From NCBI RefSeq assembly GCF_033568475.1, contig NC_133123.1, positions 158,487,753-158,551,752 on the forward strand: a stretch of DNA of 64,000 bases. Reading direction: 5' to 3'. The translations under genes were made by a program, and so were the position numbers. Position 1 is the first letter of the stretch. Every line of letters begins with the position of its first letter. Positions 44,151-54,644 of the stretch are shown in pieces. The notes under the pieces are model-generated. The model did not search any database. It was not told the origin of the DNA and saw only the letters and a list, made by a program, of their open reading frames with translations. The stretch is from Henckelia pumila (lineage: Eukaryota > Streptophyta > Magnoliopsida > Lamiales > Gesneriaceae).

Positions 44151-47100
44151 TCAAAACAACTCAGGATGGTCTTCACGCATCCTGTCCTCAAGTTCCCAAG
44201 TAGCTTCCTCAGTGTCTCGGCGCTGCCACTGAACTAAAACCAAAGGAATGACTTTGTTCCGTAAAACCTTATCCTTATAATCCAGGATACGAATAGGTTT
44301 ATCAACATAGGTGAAATCCTTGTTCACCTGAACCTCAGACCGCTGCAGAATATGAGATTCATCCGCCACATACCGTCGCAACAGAGATACATGGAACACG
44401 TCGTGAATACTGGATAGATGCGGTGGCAAAGCTAGTCGATAAGCCAAATCACCAATGCTCTCCAAGATCTCAAACGGACCGATAAACCTGGGAGATAACT
44501 TGCCCTTAAGGCCGAATCTGAGAATCTTGCGGAAAGGTGACACTCTCAGAAACACTTTCTCCCCGACATCGAACTGCAAAGACCTACGCTTGATATTAGC
44601 ATAGCTGGCATGACGATCCTGTGCAGTCTTAATCCATTTCTTGATCTGATCAACAATGTCTATCGCCTGCTGGATAAACTCCGGTCCCTCAGCCTGTCTC
44701 TCCCCCACTTCTTCCCAGAAGAGTGGAGTACGACAACGTCGCCCGTACAACGCCTCAAAAGGTTCCATCCCAATACTAGTATGATAGCTGTTGTTGTACG
44801 CGAACTCGATCAATGGCAAATGATCCTGCCAGGCTGAACCAAAATCCATAACGCACGCTCGAAGCATATCCTCCAAAGTACGGATAGTGCGCTCCGACTG
44901 ACCATCAGTCTCCGGATGATAGGCAGTACTCAAACTGAGAGTAGTACCCATCACACGCTGAACACTCCCCCAGAATCTAGAAGTAAACCTGGGGTCCCGA
45001 TCGCTGACAATGCTCACAGGCACTCCATGAAGTCGAACGATCTCCTGAATGTACAATCGTGCCATACGATCCACATTGTATTCCCGACTATAGGCAATGA
45101 AATGTGCTGACTTGGTGAGTCGATCCACCACAACCCAAATAGCATCACAGTTCCTCAGAGATACTGGCAAATGGGTCACAAAGTCCATTGTGATAAACTC
45201 CCATTTCCATTCAGGAATAGGCAGACTGTGAAGCAATCCTCCAGGTCGTCGGTGCTCTGCCTTGACCTGTTGACACACCAAACATCTCGAAACAAACTGA
45301 TAAACACTGCGTTTCATTCCTTTCCACCAGAAACGAGTACATAGATCCTTGTACATCTTGTTGCTCCCAGGATGAATACTCAACTTAGTGCGATGTGCCT
45401 GAGACAAAATCTCCTCTCGCAACTCTTCATCCTGCGGAATCACAAGCCTACCAGACAAACACAGAAAACCATCTGACTGATAATGAAATCCAGACGAGTT
45501 ACCCTTGTTAGCTAGACGAGCTAAACGCTGGGTCTTCGAATCAGACATCTGAGCATCTCGGATCCGCGAATACAAGGCTGGCTCAGATAATATCTCAAAC
45601 ATCTGGATACTCTGCATACCTTTCTTATGCTTGAAGGTATAACCTGAAGTACAACAGTCACTGATCGCACTAGACATCGAACAAGTCTGAAGTGCGGATA
45701 GTCGCACCTTGTGACTCAAAGCATCAGCGGTGAGATTAGCAGCTCCCGGATGGTACTTAATCTCGCAATCATAGTCCTTAAGCAAGTCCATCCAACGTCT
45801 CTGCCTCATGTTCAACTCCGCCTGAGTGAACAAATACTTGAGACTCTTATGGTCAGTGAAGATCTCAAATTTCTCGCCATACAGATAATGACGCCAGATC
45901 TTTAAAGCGAACACAATGGCTGCCAACTCCAAATCATGGACTGGATAGTTGTCCTCATGAAGCTTCAGCTGTCTAGAAGCGTAAGCGATCACATGCCCAT
46001 TTTGAGTCAGAACACAACCTAACCCATGAAGAGAAGCATCAGTGTATACCACATACCCTCCAGATCCTGACGGTAATGCCAACACCGGCGCAGAAGTCAA
46101 CCGCCGTCGAAGCTCACAGAAATTCTCCTCACACTCGGAGGACCACTCGAAATCCACACCCTTGCGGGTAAGCTGCGTCAAAGGTCGAGCTAGTTGAGAG
46201 AAGTTCAGAATGAAGCGACGATAATACCCTGCTAGACCCAGAAAACTACGGATCTCAGCAACTGTCGTCGGACGCGACCAATTAAGTACCGCTTCAATCT
46301 TGCTTGGATCAACAGAAATCCCCTCCCTGGATATGATATGGCCAAGAAAGACCACTTTATCCATCCAGAACTCATACTTGCTCAGCTTGGCGTACAACTG
46401 CTCATCTCGAAGAGTCTGCAGTACCAACCGCAAGTGAGAAACATGCTCTTCCGTATTACGTGAATACACCAAGATGTCGTCAATGAAGACCACGACAAAC
46501 TTGTCCAAATACTCCCTGAAGACACGGTTCATCAGATCCATGAATATAGCCGGCACATTAGTCAAACCAAATGGCATCACTAGGAACTCGTAATTCCCAT
46601 AGCGAGTACGGAATGCAGTCTTGGCTACGTCCTGATCACGACTCTCAACTGATGATACCCAGATCTCAAGTCAATCTTGGAGTAAACTGACGTGCCCTGC
46701 AGCTGATCAAACAAGTCATCAATACGAGGCAACAGATACTTGTTCTTTACAGTGACTAGATTCAGCTGCCGATAGTCAATGCACAACCGCATCGACCCAT
46801 CCTTCTTCTTTACAAAAAGAACAGGAGCTCCCCAAGGAGATACACTAGGACGAATGTACCCCTTGTTCAAAAGATCCTGTAGCTGATTCTTCAACTCACG
46901 CATCTCTGATGGAGCCAGACGATACGGTGCTCGAGAAATAGGTGAAGTACCCGGCATCAACTCTATGCCAAACTCGACTTTCCTAGCAGGAGGAAAACCC
47001 GGAATCTCATCAGGAAATACATCTGGAAATTCATCCACAACAGGAATGCTCTCTATCCCAATACTCTCAGCGGACAAATCGACTGCATAGATAAGGTAGC

Positions 47101-47632
47101 CTTTTCCGCCAGACTCTAGAGCTCGACAGACTCTCAAAGCTGATACCAAAGGCATCGGGGGTCGCGCTCCCTCAGCATAGAAAAACCAGATCTCACTCCC
47201 CTTCGGATGAAAGCGTACTAATCTCTGATAGCAGTCCACTGAAGCTCGATAGGTAGTCAACATATCTATTCCCAGAATGCAATCAAATTCGTCCATCACC
47301 AGGACCATGAGATTCGCTAACAGAATGTTCCCTTTGAACTCTAAAGGGCAACCCATCACTAGACGCTTAGCTAAAGCATATTGGCCCGTCGGAGTAGAAA
47401 CAGACATCACTACGTCTAGTGCAATGCATGGTAACTTATGCCTCTTAACAAAACATGCAGAAATGAAGGAATGAGATGCACCAGTGTCAATAAGTACAAG
47501 AGCAGGTATACCATAAAGCAGAAATGTACCTGCGATGAATTTCTCATTCTCCTCCACTGCCTGATCATGTCTCAGGGCAAACACCTGGCCAGAAGCTCGT
47601 GGCCTCAAATAAGAACTCCCAGCAGGTTGTCC
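44151..47632 (-). pseudogene. Gypsy Pol: protease, RT, RNase H, integrase, chromodomain-like tail; frameshifted
   Basis: Protease [15 protein letters not shown] with [35 protein letters not shown] and catalytic FIDDILVYS (about 46460-46490); RNase [11 protein letters not shown] and [10 protein letters not shown]; integrase zinc finger [11 protein letters not shown]...[28 protein letters not shown] and [19 protein letters not shown]. The tail [23 protein letters not shown]...[11 protein letters not shown] is the Tekay/Del-type chromodomain-like end thought to guide chromatin targeting. The reading shifts frame at about 46620, just after the RT GYHQLR motif, and an in-frame TAG at 47633 separates it from gag. 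Two lesions in about 3.5 kb: inactive, but not old. Confidence 0.9.
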
Positions 47633-49286
47633 CTACGACCTCTGCTGAACGGTGGCCTGAGAACCAGATCCTGAACCAGAACCAGAACCGCCTCCCTCAG
47701 ACAGTGGACAATCCCTCCGAATATGACCAGTCTCTCCACAACGGAAACAAGCTCCAGAAGCTCTGCGGCACTTGTCGGATGGATGGTTCTTTCCACAGTG
47801 ATTAGGGGTGGCAAATTTTACACAAATCCCGACCCGTCCCGATTCCCAACTCGTTCCCGTCCCGAATTTTTTCCGTCCCGAACTTTTCCCGACCCGAATG
47901 GTCGGGATTTTTCCCGACCCGATCAATGTCGGGATCGGGATCGGGATAGGCAACCCTTCCCGACGGGATTCCCGACCCGACCCGAATATAAAAATAATAT
48001 TTTTTAATAATATTTTTTAATTAAAAAAATAATTTTTTTTAAAATTTTATGTTTTAATATTAATGTTTTATAATTATATACCATATAATTTTTTTTTATA
48101 TTTATCTTTTTTAATATTAACATTGAGTTATAAATTTTTATTCTATTTTTTTTATTATTATGAATAATTATATGTTTTTTTATTAATAAAGTAGTTGTTT
48201 TAGTTTATTTGTAATGTACTAAAAAAATGTTTTAGTTTTTTAATGGTTATATATAAAGAAATTTTAATTTATTTGTAATGTATTAAGATATTTTTTGATT
48301 TTTTTCATAAATTTTTTTCAAAAAAAATATTTTCATAGAATTTTTTTTTTTAAAAAAATATTATTCGGGATTACCCTCTCCCGACCCGACGGGATCCCGA
48401 ATGTTCGGGATCCCGAACATTCGGGTCCCGATACTTCTCGGGTGCGGGATCGGGAGAAAAAAAATATCTCAATTCCTATCGGGACGGGAATCGGGTAAGG
48501 GGGTTACGGGACGGGTCCCGACCCGATTCCACCCCTAACAGTGATCACACTTGTCCTTCTTACCGAAACGGACAACATAGATCCAGACTTCTTGAAAGAT
48601 TGGGCATGGGGACCCAAAGAACTAGCAGGCCTCGACTGAGGGAAAGACCTGTTCCGCCGAATGCTGTCCTCCACCTGGTGACAACGGCTCACCAAACCCT
48701 CGTAAGACATGTCATCGCCAACCGCCACACGGTCATGGATCTCAGGGTTAAGGCCCTGAAGGAACAGGTTATACTTCATCTCTGAGCTATCAGCAATCTC
48801 GGGGCAATAAGATAGCATATCAAAGAACTTCTGTTGATACTCATCGATAGACATGGCTCCCTGTCGCAGACTCAGTAACTCGCCTGCCTTCGACTGACGG
48901 AGTGCAGGAGGAAAATACTGCTTTTGGAAAGTTGTGCGGAACTCGGCCCAGGTGGCCACTCCTCTCGCCGCAACAAAAGGTGCAGAAGTAAACCTCCACC
49001 ACCTGCGCGCACGTCCATCCAAAAGATAGCCAAGGGTCTCCATTTTCTGCTCCTCGGTGCAGTGGAAAGTCTGAAAAGTCATCTCCATGCGGTCTAACCA
49101 ATTTTCCGCATCCTCCGGAGACTCACCTCCAACTAAGGGCTTAGGACCCATAGCTAAAAATCGACGCACAGTGAAACGCTCGTCGTCATGATGACGATGA
49201 CGCCGTTCTCGACGATGCTCTCGGTCGGCATCACCCCAACGCCCACCAATACTGCCATGAGAACTCTGGTCATCACGATCTGCCAT
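47633..49286 (-). pseudogene. Gypsy Gag, split by a DNA-element insertion
   Basis: ATG at 49286 (MADRDDQSSHGSIGG). The retrotransposon Gag domain spans FLAMGPKPLVGGESPEDAEN, WWRFTSAP and FQKQYFPPALRQSKAGEL, ending in the TSD at 48546. Gag resumes at 47794 after the inserted element and contains the zinc knuckle CFRCGETGHIRRDC (about 47703-47750). It then reaches a TAG at 47635-47633, where related elements read straight into pol. Two independent breaks make it a pseudogene. Confidence 0.88.
47803..48537. mobile_element. hAT-type non-autonomous element in Gypsy gag, 735 bp, 8-bp TSD
   Basis: The target duplication ACAGTGAT is at 47795-47802 and 48538-48545. The ends are TAGGGGTGGCAAATTT and, inverted, TAGGGGTGGAATCGGG. 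Subterminal regions consist of dense CCCGACCCG/CGGGATCGGG words; the centre (48000-48350) is AT-rich. No transposase ORF. An 8-bp TSD and a TAGGGGTGG terminus are typical of plant hAT MITEs. Confidence 0.9.
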
Positions 49287-49335
49287 CTACAAAAATACCT
49301 CATGATGAGACTAAATCCCAAGAATACTTTTGCAT

Positions 49336-49347
49336 GCTCTGATACCA
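49336..49347 (-). other. Primer binding site of the Gypsy element
   Basis: On the minus strand TGGTATCAGAGC lies four bases inside the 5' LTR border. It is complementary to tRNA-iMet. Confidence 0.9.
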
Positions 49348-49351
49348 TAAA

Positions 49352-50678
49352 TGTAGTGACCCTTACCCGGATCACCTACTAACAGAACTTAGACATGCAA
49401 TTAACTTAATAAAACAGATATCAGAATAATCTGCGGAAACCATAAACATTATACAATTCCAAGTAAAGAAATCTGTAATTTATCCAAATATTTATACAAC
49501 CAAATCGAATAGCTGTATCAACCTCAAAACAACAGAAATAAAACCTAGACGAAGCTCCAGCTGGTCAACCACCAACTAGCCCCTCTTGGATCCACCCGCC
49601 TCGTCCAATCGCAAACCTGCCCCATGGAATAGGGTGTCCAGAAACACAGAGTACGAGATGTGAGCATAAAACGCTCAGTACGAGAGTATGAGTATACATG
49701 CATGCAAAGTGAACTCCCTATAAACTCGAGGTCAAGGATCAGATAACAGAGACAGACCGGGCCCTGGTATGTAGCACGCTATGCCGTCGCTTCAGGAGGT
49801 GGCTCCCATACCATAATACCAGTGGATTTACCGGACCCAAAGCCATGGAAGTCCATCCACTAACAGGATAGGGTACAACCCTACTAACAGACATCTCGAA
49901 AGAGATAGCTCAGTATGCAAATGAATGCAGCATAAATCAATGACATATAAACCATGCAGTCACATAATACATGCATACTCAGTCAGGATATCTCGAACAG
50001 TACTTCCGTACCTCAAAACAGTGCAAGCTCTACCAACTCTAGGTCCACGCCTATAGTCTGCTCTACACTGCCAAATGATACTACTATCATTAAAGTGCTC
50101 TAAAAGCCTTAACTAAACTATTGCATACTCCTAAATATTTATAGCAAAAGCTATACCTTCGTCCGTCGTTAGCCCTTTGATGTCGATGCCTCAAGAACTT
50201 GGGCACAACTCCGCTACGACTATCGAACGCCTCGACGACTCCCGGGTCAAGCCTAGGAAGGCTAGAACAACTCGAATACGACTAGAGTAGAGAGGAAATC
50301 CGGAATTGGCAAATGAAAATGAATTCTCGGCCTTCTATTTATAGACAACGATCGGAGCTTCCGATCCTCGATCGGAACGTCCGAACCTCGATCGGAACGT
50401 TCGATCCTGCCATCGAAGCTTCCGAAGATCCTGATCTGCCACGTGTCAAAATATCACTTGTTGACTTCGGATAGGGGTGATCGGAGCTTCCGATCCTGAT
50501 CAGAGCTTCCGATCTAACCACACGTCATGCCTGACGTAATACCATCGAAGCTTCCGATCCTGCATCGGAGCTTCCGATCCTGTTCGGAACTTCCGAACTC
50601 ACCTTCGGAGCTTCCGAACTCTATCCAAGTAATTATGATTAATTCCTTAATTACTGATTTTGGTTTCGGGATACTACA
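49352..50678 (-). repeat. Gypsy 5' LTR (right copy, 1327 bp)
   Basis: TATA-like sequence on the minus strand at 50335-50344, with the near-palindromic array at 50350-50620. It differs from the left LTR by about twenty substitutions and by lacking one 19-bp unit, which accounts exactly for the length difference. Confidence 0.9.
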
Positions 50679-50683
50679 AGATA

Positions 50684-51885
50684 CTAGGACTATTCTGGAC
50701 TCTGTAACTCCTATAATTGATGGTAATATGAATTTGATGCTAACGACGCCATTATCTGGGGAGGAAGTGAGAAAAGCACTTTTCGATATGCATCCCGATA
50801 AGGCTCTGGGGCCGGATGGTATAGGTGTATTTTTTTATCAAAAATTTTGGAACATTATTGGTGAAGAAGTTACTGTGGCAGTACTTCAAATTCTTAATGA
50901 AGGGGCTGATCTTGTGGATTGGAATAGAACTGTTGTCACTCTTGTGCCGAAAATTAAGGACCCTTTGACTCTGAAAAATTATGGGCATATTAGTCTCTGT
51001 AATGTGAGTTATAAAATAGTAGCTCGTGATATGAATAATAGGCTGCGACCTGTTTTGAATAAAATTATAAATGAATTTCAGAGTGCTTTCCTGCCCGGAA
51101 GATTGATTTCTGACAATATTATCCTGAGTTTTGAAATTCTGCATTGGATTCATAGTAGGAAGGTTGGTAAGACGGGCTATGCTGCTTTAAAACTGGATAT
51201 GAACAAGGCATATGATCGAGTGGAATGGAGTTTTTTAATTGGTATGATGCTGAAATTGGGATTCTATCAATCTTGGGTTGAGCTGATTATGAGATGTGTT
51301 AGCTCAGTTCAGTACTCTTTTTCTCTTAATGGGGAGCTGGTGGGAAATATTTCTCCAACTAGAGGTCTGCGTCAAGGAGACCCCCTTTCTCCGTACTTAT
51401 TCCTCTTATGTGCTCATGGTCTTTCTTCTTATTTAATTTCCATGGAGAATCTAAACCTGCTGAAAGGAATTAAAATTGATTCATCTTGCCCTTCTGTATC
51501 TCATCTATTTTTTTGCAGATGATAGCCTGATGTTTTTTAGAGCGACTTTGGAAGACACTTTCTCAATCCGAAATTGTTTGAATGTCTATGGAAAAGCTTC
51601 GGGACAGCTGGTAAGTTTTGAGAAATCTTCTTTGTCCTTCAGCCCAAATTCGGATGAGAATCTCATTTCTGGAACTAAAAATTTGTTGTGCATTCCTGTG
51701 GTCCAAAGTCATGAATTCTATTTAGGTCTCCCAGTGTTCTCTTCCAGAAATAAAAGGTTACAATTTCGTTACTTGGTTGAAAGGGTCGTTAAACGTACTC
51801 TTGGCTGGGGTAATAAAACTTTCTCTTCCGGGGGAAAAGAGACTCTTATTAAATCTGTGTTACAGGCGATTCCCTCTTATGCTAT
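50684..51885 (+). pseudogene. LINE ORF2, segment 2: reverse transcriptase core
   Basis: Continues segment 1 after the Gypsy TSD: ALFDMHPDKALGPDGIGVFF, NEFQSAFLPGRLISDNI, KLDMNKAYDRVEW, TRGLRQGDPLSPYLFLL and then, after a frameshift near 51515, FADDSLMFFRA, the RT catalytic motif. GLPVFSSRNKRLQF and GKETLIKSVLQAIPSYA follow and are interrupted by the LTR at 51886. RT fingers and palm are recognisable throughout; one frameshift and the insertions make it non-functional. Confidence 0.9.
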
Positions 51886-53732
51886 TGAAAGAGTGGGTGC
51901 CCGGTTAGCCAACTTGTGGCTAAGGCTTTTATGACTCTATGTATAAACAATCTTTGTTTAATATAATTTACATTAATTAATGGCATTTTCTTTATCTTTC
52001 TTCATATTGTTATATTGTGATATACTATTGTTGTTTTGATAAAGTCCTTGAATATACTATAGTGTAAGTAAGATGAGATAGTGAATAAAGAGAGATCACT
52101 ATTATGAAACACATCTTATAGTCACTGTATATTCTAAACAGTTCCTAGTCAATTGAGCCGTCCGCTAATAAGGATAAGGATCGCTCGAGATTGAGACTAG
52201 CATTTGTGATGCCAAGTACCACGTTTCATTGGTAGTGGACATGGAGATGTTCAAAGCATGTAAATGGATATTCATATGATGAATGATCGAACTACCCTAT
52301 TTGTACTTTCCATGTGGTTATTATTATTTGAGTGGATAAGTCCGCGGTTTTGGTTGTACACCATTAGTCCTTACTACTTGAAACATCATTGAGACTCTAT
52401 ATGCTAGTACTGTATTTTGACTCATTTACCGACTCTATGGGGGTCATCAGGTGTCGGGATTGGGTACAGTTACGACACATATAGGAGTCTATGCTTTGTT
52501 GTCAAGAATTCACCACACGCTTGCGAGTGTGGATATCCTATGCGATCTGAGGAGATATTAGTGTGACAAATCTCTGGCCAGAGTACTCGATATGATTTAG
52601 GTTACTTGGTTTTCTAGTAGCACATGCGATGTCACTATTTGATCTTCAAGATGCATTGCATAGTTATCGAATCTCGAACGACTCTCGATGTACCAATGGT
52701 TGTTGATTCGATCGGGATATATGGATGAAGGAACTGTACTGTACGCTAACCAAAACTTATTGCTAGACGCTCTTACCATGATTCGTTGGGTAAGTCGGAA
52801 ATCGTTGTTCCGAGTCACAAGGAGTTGTGAGCCCACGGCTAGCTGTATCCCTGAACCATTGAGGGTCACACAAGTAATGGATTACTAAACCCCGTTGAGA
52901 TAGTTAAATTTAAAGAGTTAAATTTAATGAAAGAGAAGTTGTACTTCTTAACTAAAGGGAGTGAAATTTACTAAAATGACATAGGGATAGACATTTTTGG
53001 AAATCACTGAATTCGGATTCAGAAAAATTATCTTGACTTTAAAAGGTGCAGAAATGGTTTTTGTGCACATTGGTGAAATCGGTTTATCAATCGGAGTCAT
53101 GATGAATTTTATATTAATTTCTATAATAACGGGCTTGGCTTGTTGGGCTTAAGTTATGGATTGTGGGCCCTAAGGAGTTAGTGTCCTAATACAATTATAA
53201 CTTAATCCAGTCTAGAAATTATATATATATATATGTGTGTAGGTTTCGAAAATAATAACTTTTGATCAAGGAATTTTCGAAAATCACACTCTATATTTTC
53301 TTAGGGGAATTTCGAATTCCTCTTGTCCCTTTTGAGAAAATTCAGTCTGTGATTTTTCTGAAAAATTACATTCTGAATTGACAGATCAAATCTGTTTATT
53401 CTCTACGATAAACATCTGATTGATTTATAGTGCAATCAATCAGAGGGTTTTTGTTTTCTATTCGTGGACCTAATTCCGGAGATTGATCGAGCGATTCATC
53501 GGTTCCTGGGATTTACAACAAGAGCAGATTAAATCTGTTGGAGTCCATAATCAAGCCTTAGCTTGAAGAGGTAAAAATATTTAATTGTGATTTTTATTTT
53601 TACTTGCAAGATTTTAATCGTTTGGATTTGATACCCACGATATGGAATCGTTCCATATCGAAAAATAAAATTTTTAAACTTTCGCTGCTCCGGGTATCAC
53701 ATCAGTATGATCAGAGAACGCGTGTTTCAACA
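51886..53732 (+). repeat. Solo LTR of a Copia element inside the LINE (1847 bp)
   Basis: It begins TGAAAGAGTGGGTGCCC, ends GTTTCAACA, and is flanked by the 5-bp duplication GCTAT (51881-51885, 53733-53737). The LINE reading ...IPSYA continues with MSCFRIPIS straight after the right TSD, so the event is a clean insertion reduced to one LTR. It is about 97 percent like the LTR at 59768 by eye and lacks a 49-bp segment present there (near 60645-60695). Confidence 0.88.
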
Positions 53733-53737
53733 GCTAT

Positions 53738-54030
53738 GTCTTGTTTTAGAATCCCTATATCGATTTGCGAGGAAATAGAACGTGTTGTTTCTAATTTTTT
53801 GTGGGGAATGGAAGGTGATCGTAGACGTATGCATTGGTCATCCTGGAAAACTATTTGCAAACATAAATGTATGGGTGGGATGGGTTTTAGGCATTTGGTG
53901 TCTTTTAATAAGGCACTTTTGGCGAAGCAAATTTGGAGAATTATTACCATTTCGTTCTTAAAGCTAGATATTTTCGACATCAAGACATCATGTCTTCTTC
54001 AATTGGATCCAATCTGTGGGTACCCGGGTT
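53738..54030 (+). pseudogene. LINE ORF2, segment 3 (copy A)
   Basis: SCFRIPISICEEIERVVSNFLWG, then MHWSSWKTICKHKCMGGMGF and ALLAKQIWRI, the region just downstream of RT in plant LINEs. A frameshift follows (VLKARYFRHQDIM in another frame), and similarity ends at about 54030 at a junction with Gypsy-LTR-like DNA. A second copy is at 61669-61965. Confidence 0.8.
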
Positions 54031-54644
54031 GCTAATCAAATCATATAGGGCGATTAGTAACTAAAAATAGTTAATTTGCAAAATCGGACAATTGGCGATG
54101 CAAAACCTAACATTTGGCGACGCAAAAGCACGTCGCAAAAAGATCAACAATTTTTTTTTTTTAGAACCAAAGTGGCTCGCTCGAGCGAGCCTCACCTCTC
54201 GCCCGAGCGAGCGCCGCTTGGGTCTAGGACCCCTTGGCTCGCTCGAGCGAGCTGTGCTCTGTTCGGCTGCTCAAAATCTGACCTTTTGCTGTCAAATAGA
54301 AGTTTGGGATGCCTCAGCTCTTCTAATAACACCATACATTAATAAGAGAAGATAATAACATCAAAACACAACCCAACATGTATATCTAATCTTTCATAAT
54401 CAAAGACATTCTCTTTACAAACATAATATGAAGGCTAATAAGTACTTGACAACATCATACAAAGTTCTTGTATCATTCTACCATGTTTCAACAACTCAAA
54501 GTACAAGTTGTTCTGCTAAAATACAAGTTGTTCTGCTAAAACCCGAGTCCTCACATGCTAAGACTCTCTCTCGAGCTATCCCTGTCACTTCTGACCAGCT
54601 CCTGCCCCACCTATTGCCATGCACACATACAAAACAAAGCAATT
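54031..54644. repeat. Remnant of another Gypsy-type LTR (copy A)
   Basis: Non-coding. It holds an array of palindromic GCTCGCTCGAGCGAGC words (54176-54255) and a tandem ACAAGTTGTTCTGCTAAAA pair near 54505-54540. The same block recurs at 61966-62571, where it runs on into 62.6-63.9 kb. It stops abruptly at 54644 in this copy. Confidence 0.55.

Larger units (their letters stand above)
42672..50678 (-). mobile_element. Ty3/gypsy chromovirus (Tekay/Del-like), 8007 bp, nested in the LINE
   Basis: TSD AGATA at 42667-42671 and 50679-50683. The LTRs are 1346 bp (left) and 1327 bp (right), beginning TGTAGTGACC and ending CTACA. The element reads on the minus strand: PBS next to the right LTR, gag, protease, RT, RNase H, integrase with a C-terminal chromodomain-like end, then PPT by the left LTR. 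The LTRs differ at roughly twenty positions by eye plus one 19-bp unit, so this insertion is clearly older than the Copia at 23085. The coding region has a foreign insertion, a stop and a frameshift. Confidence 0.95.
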
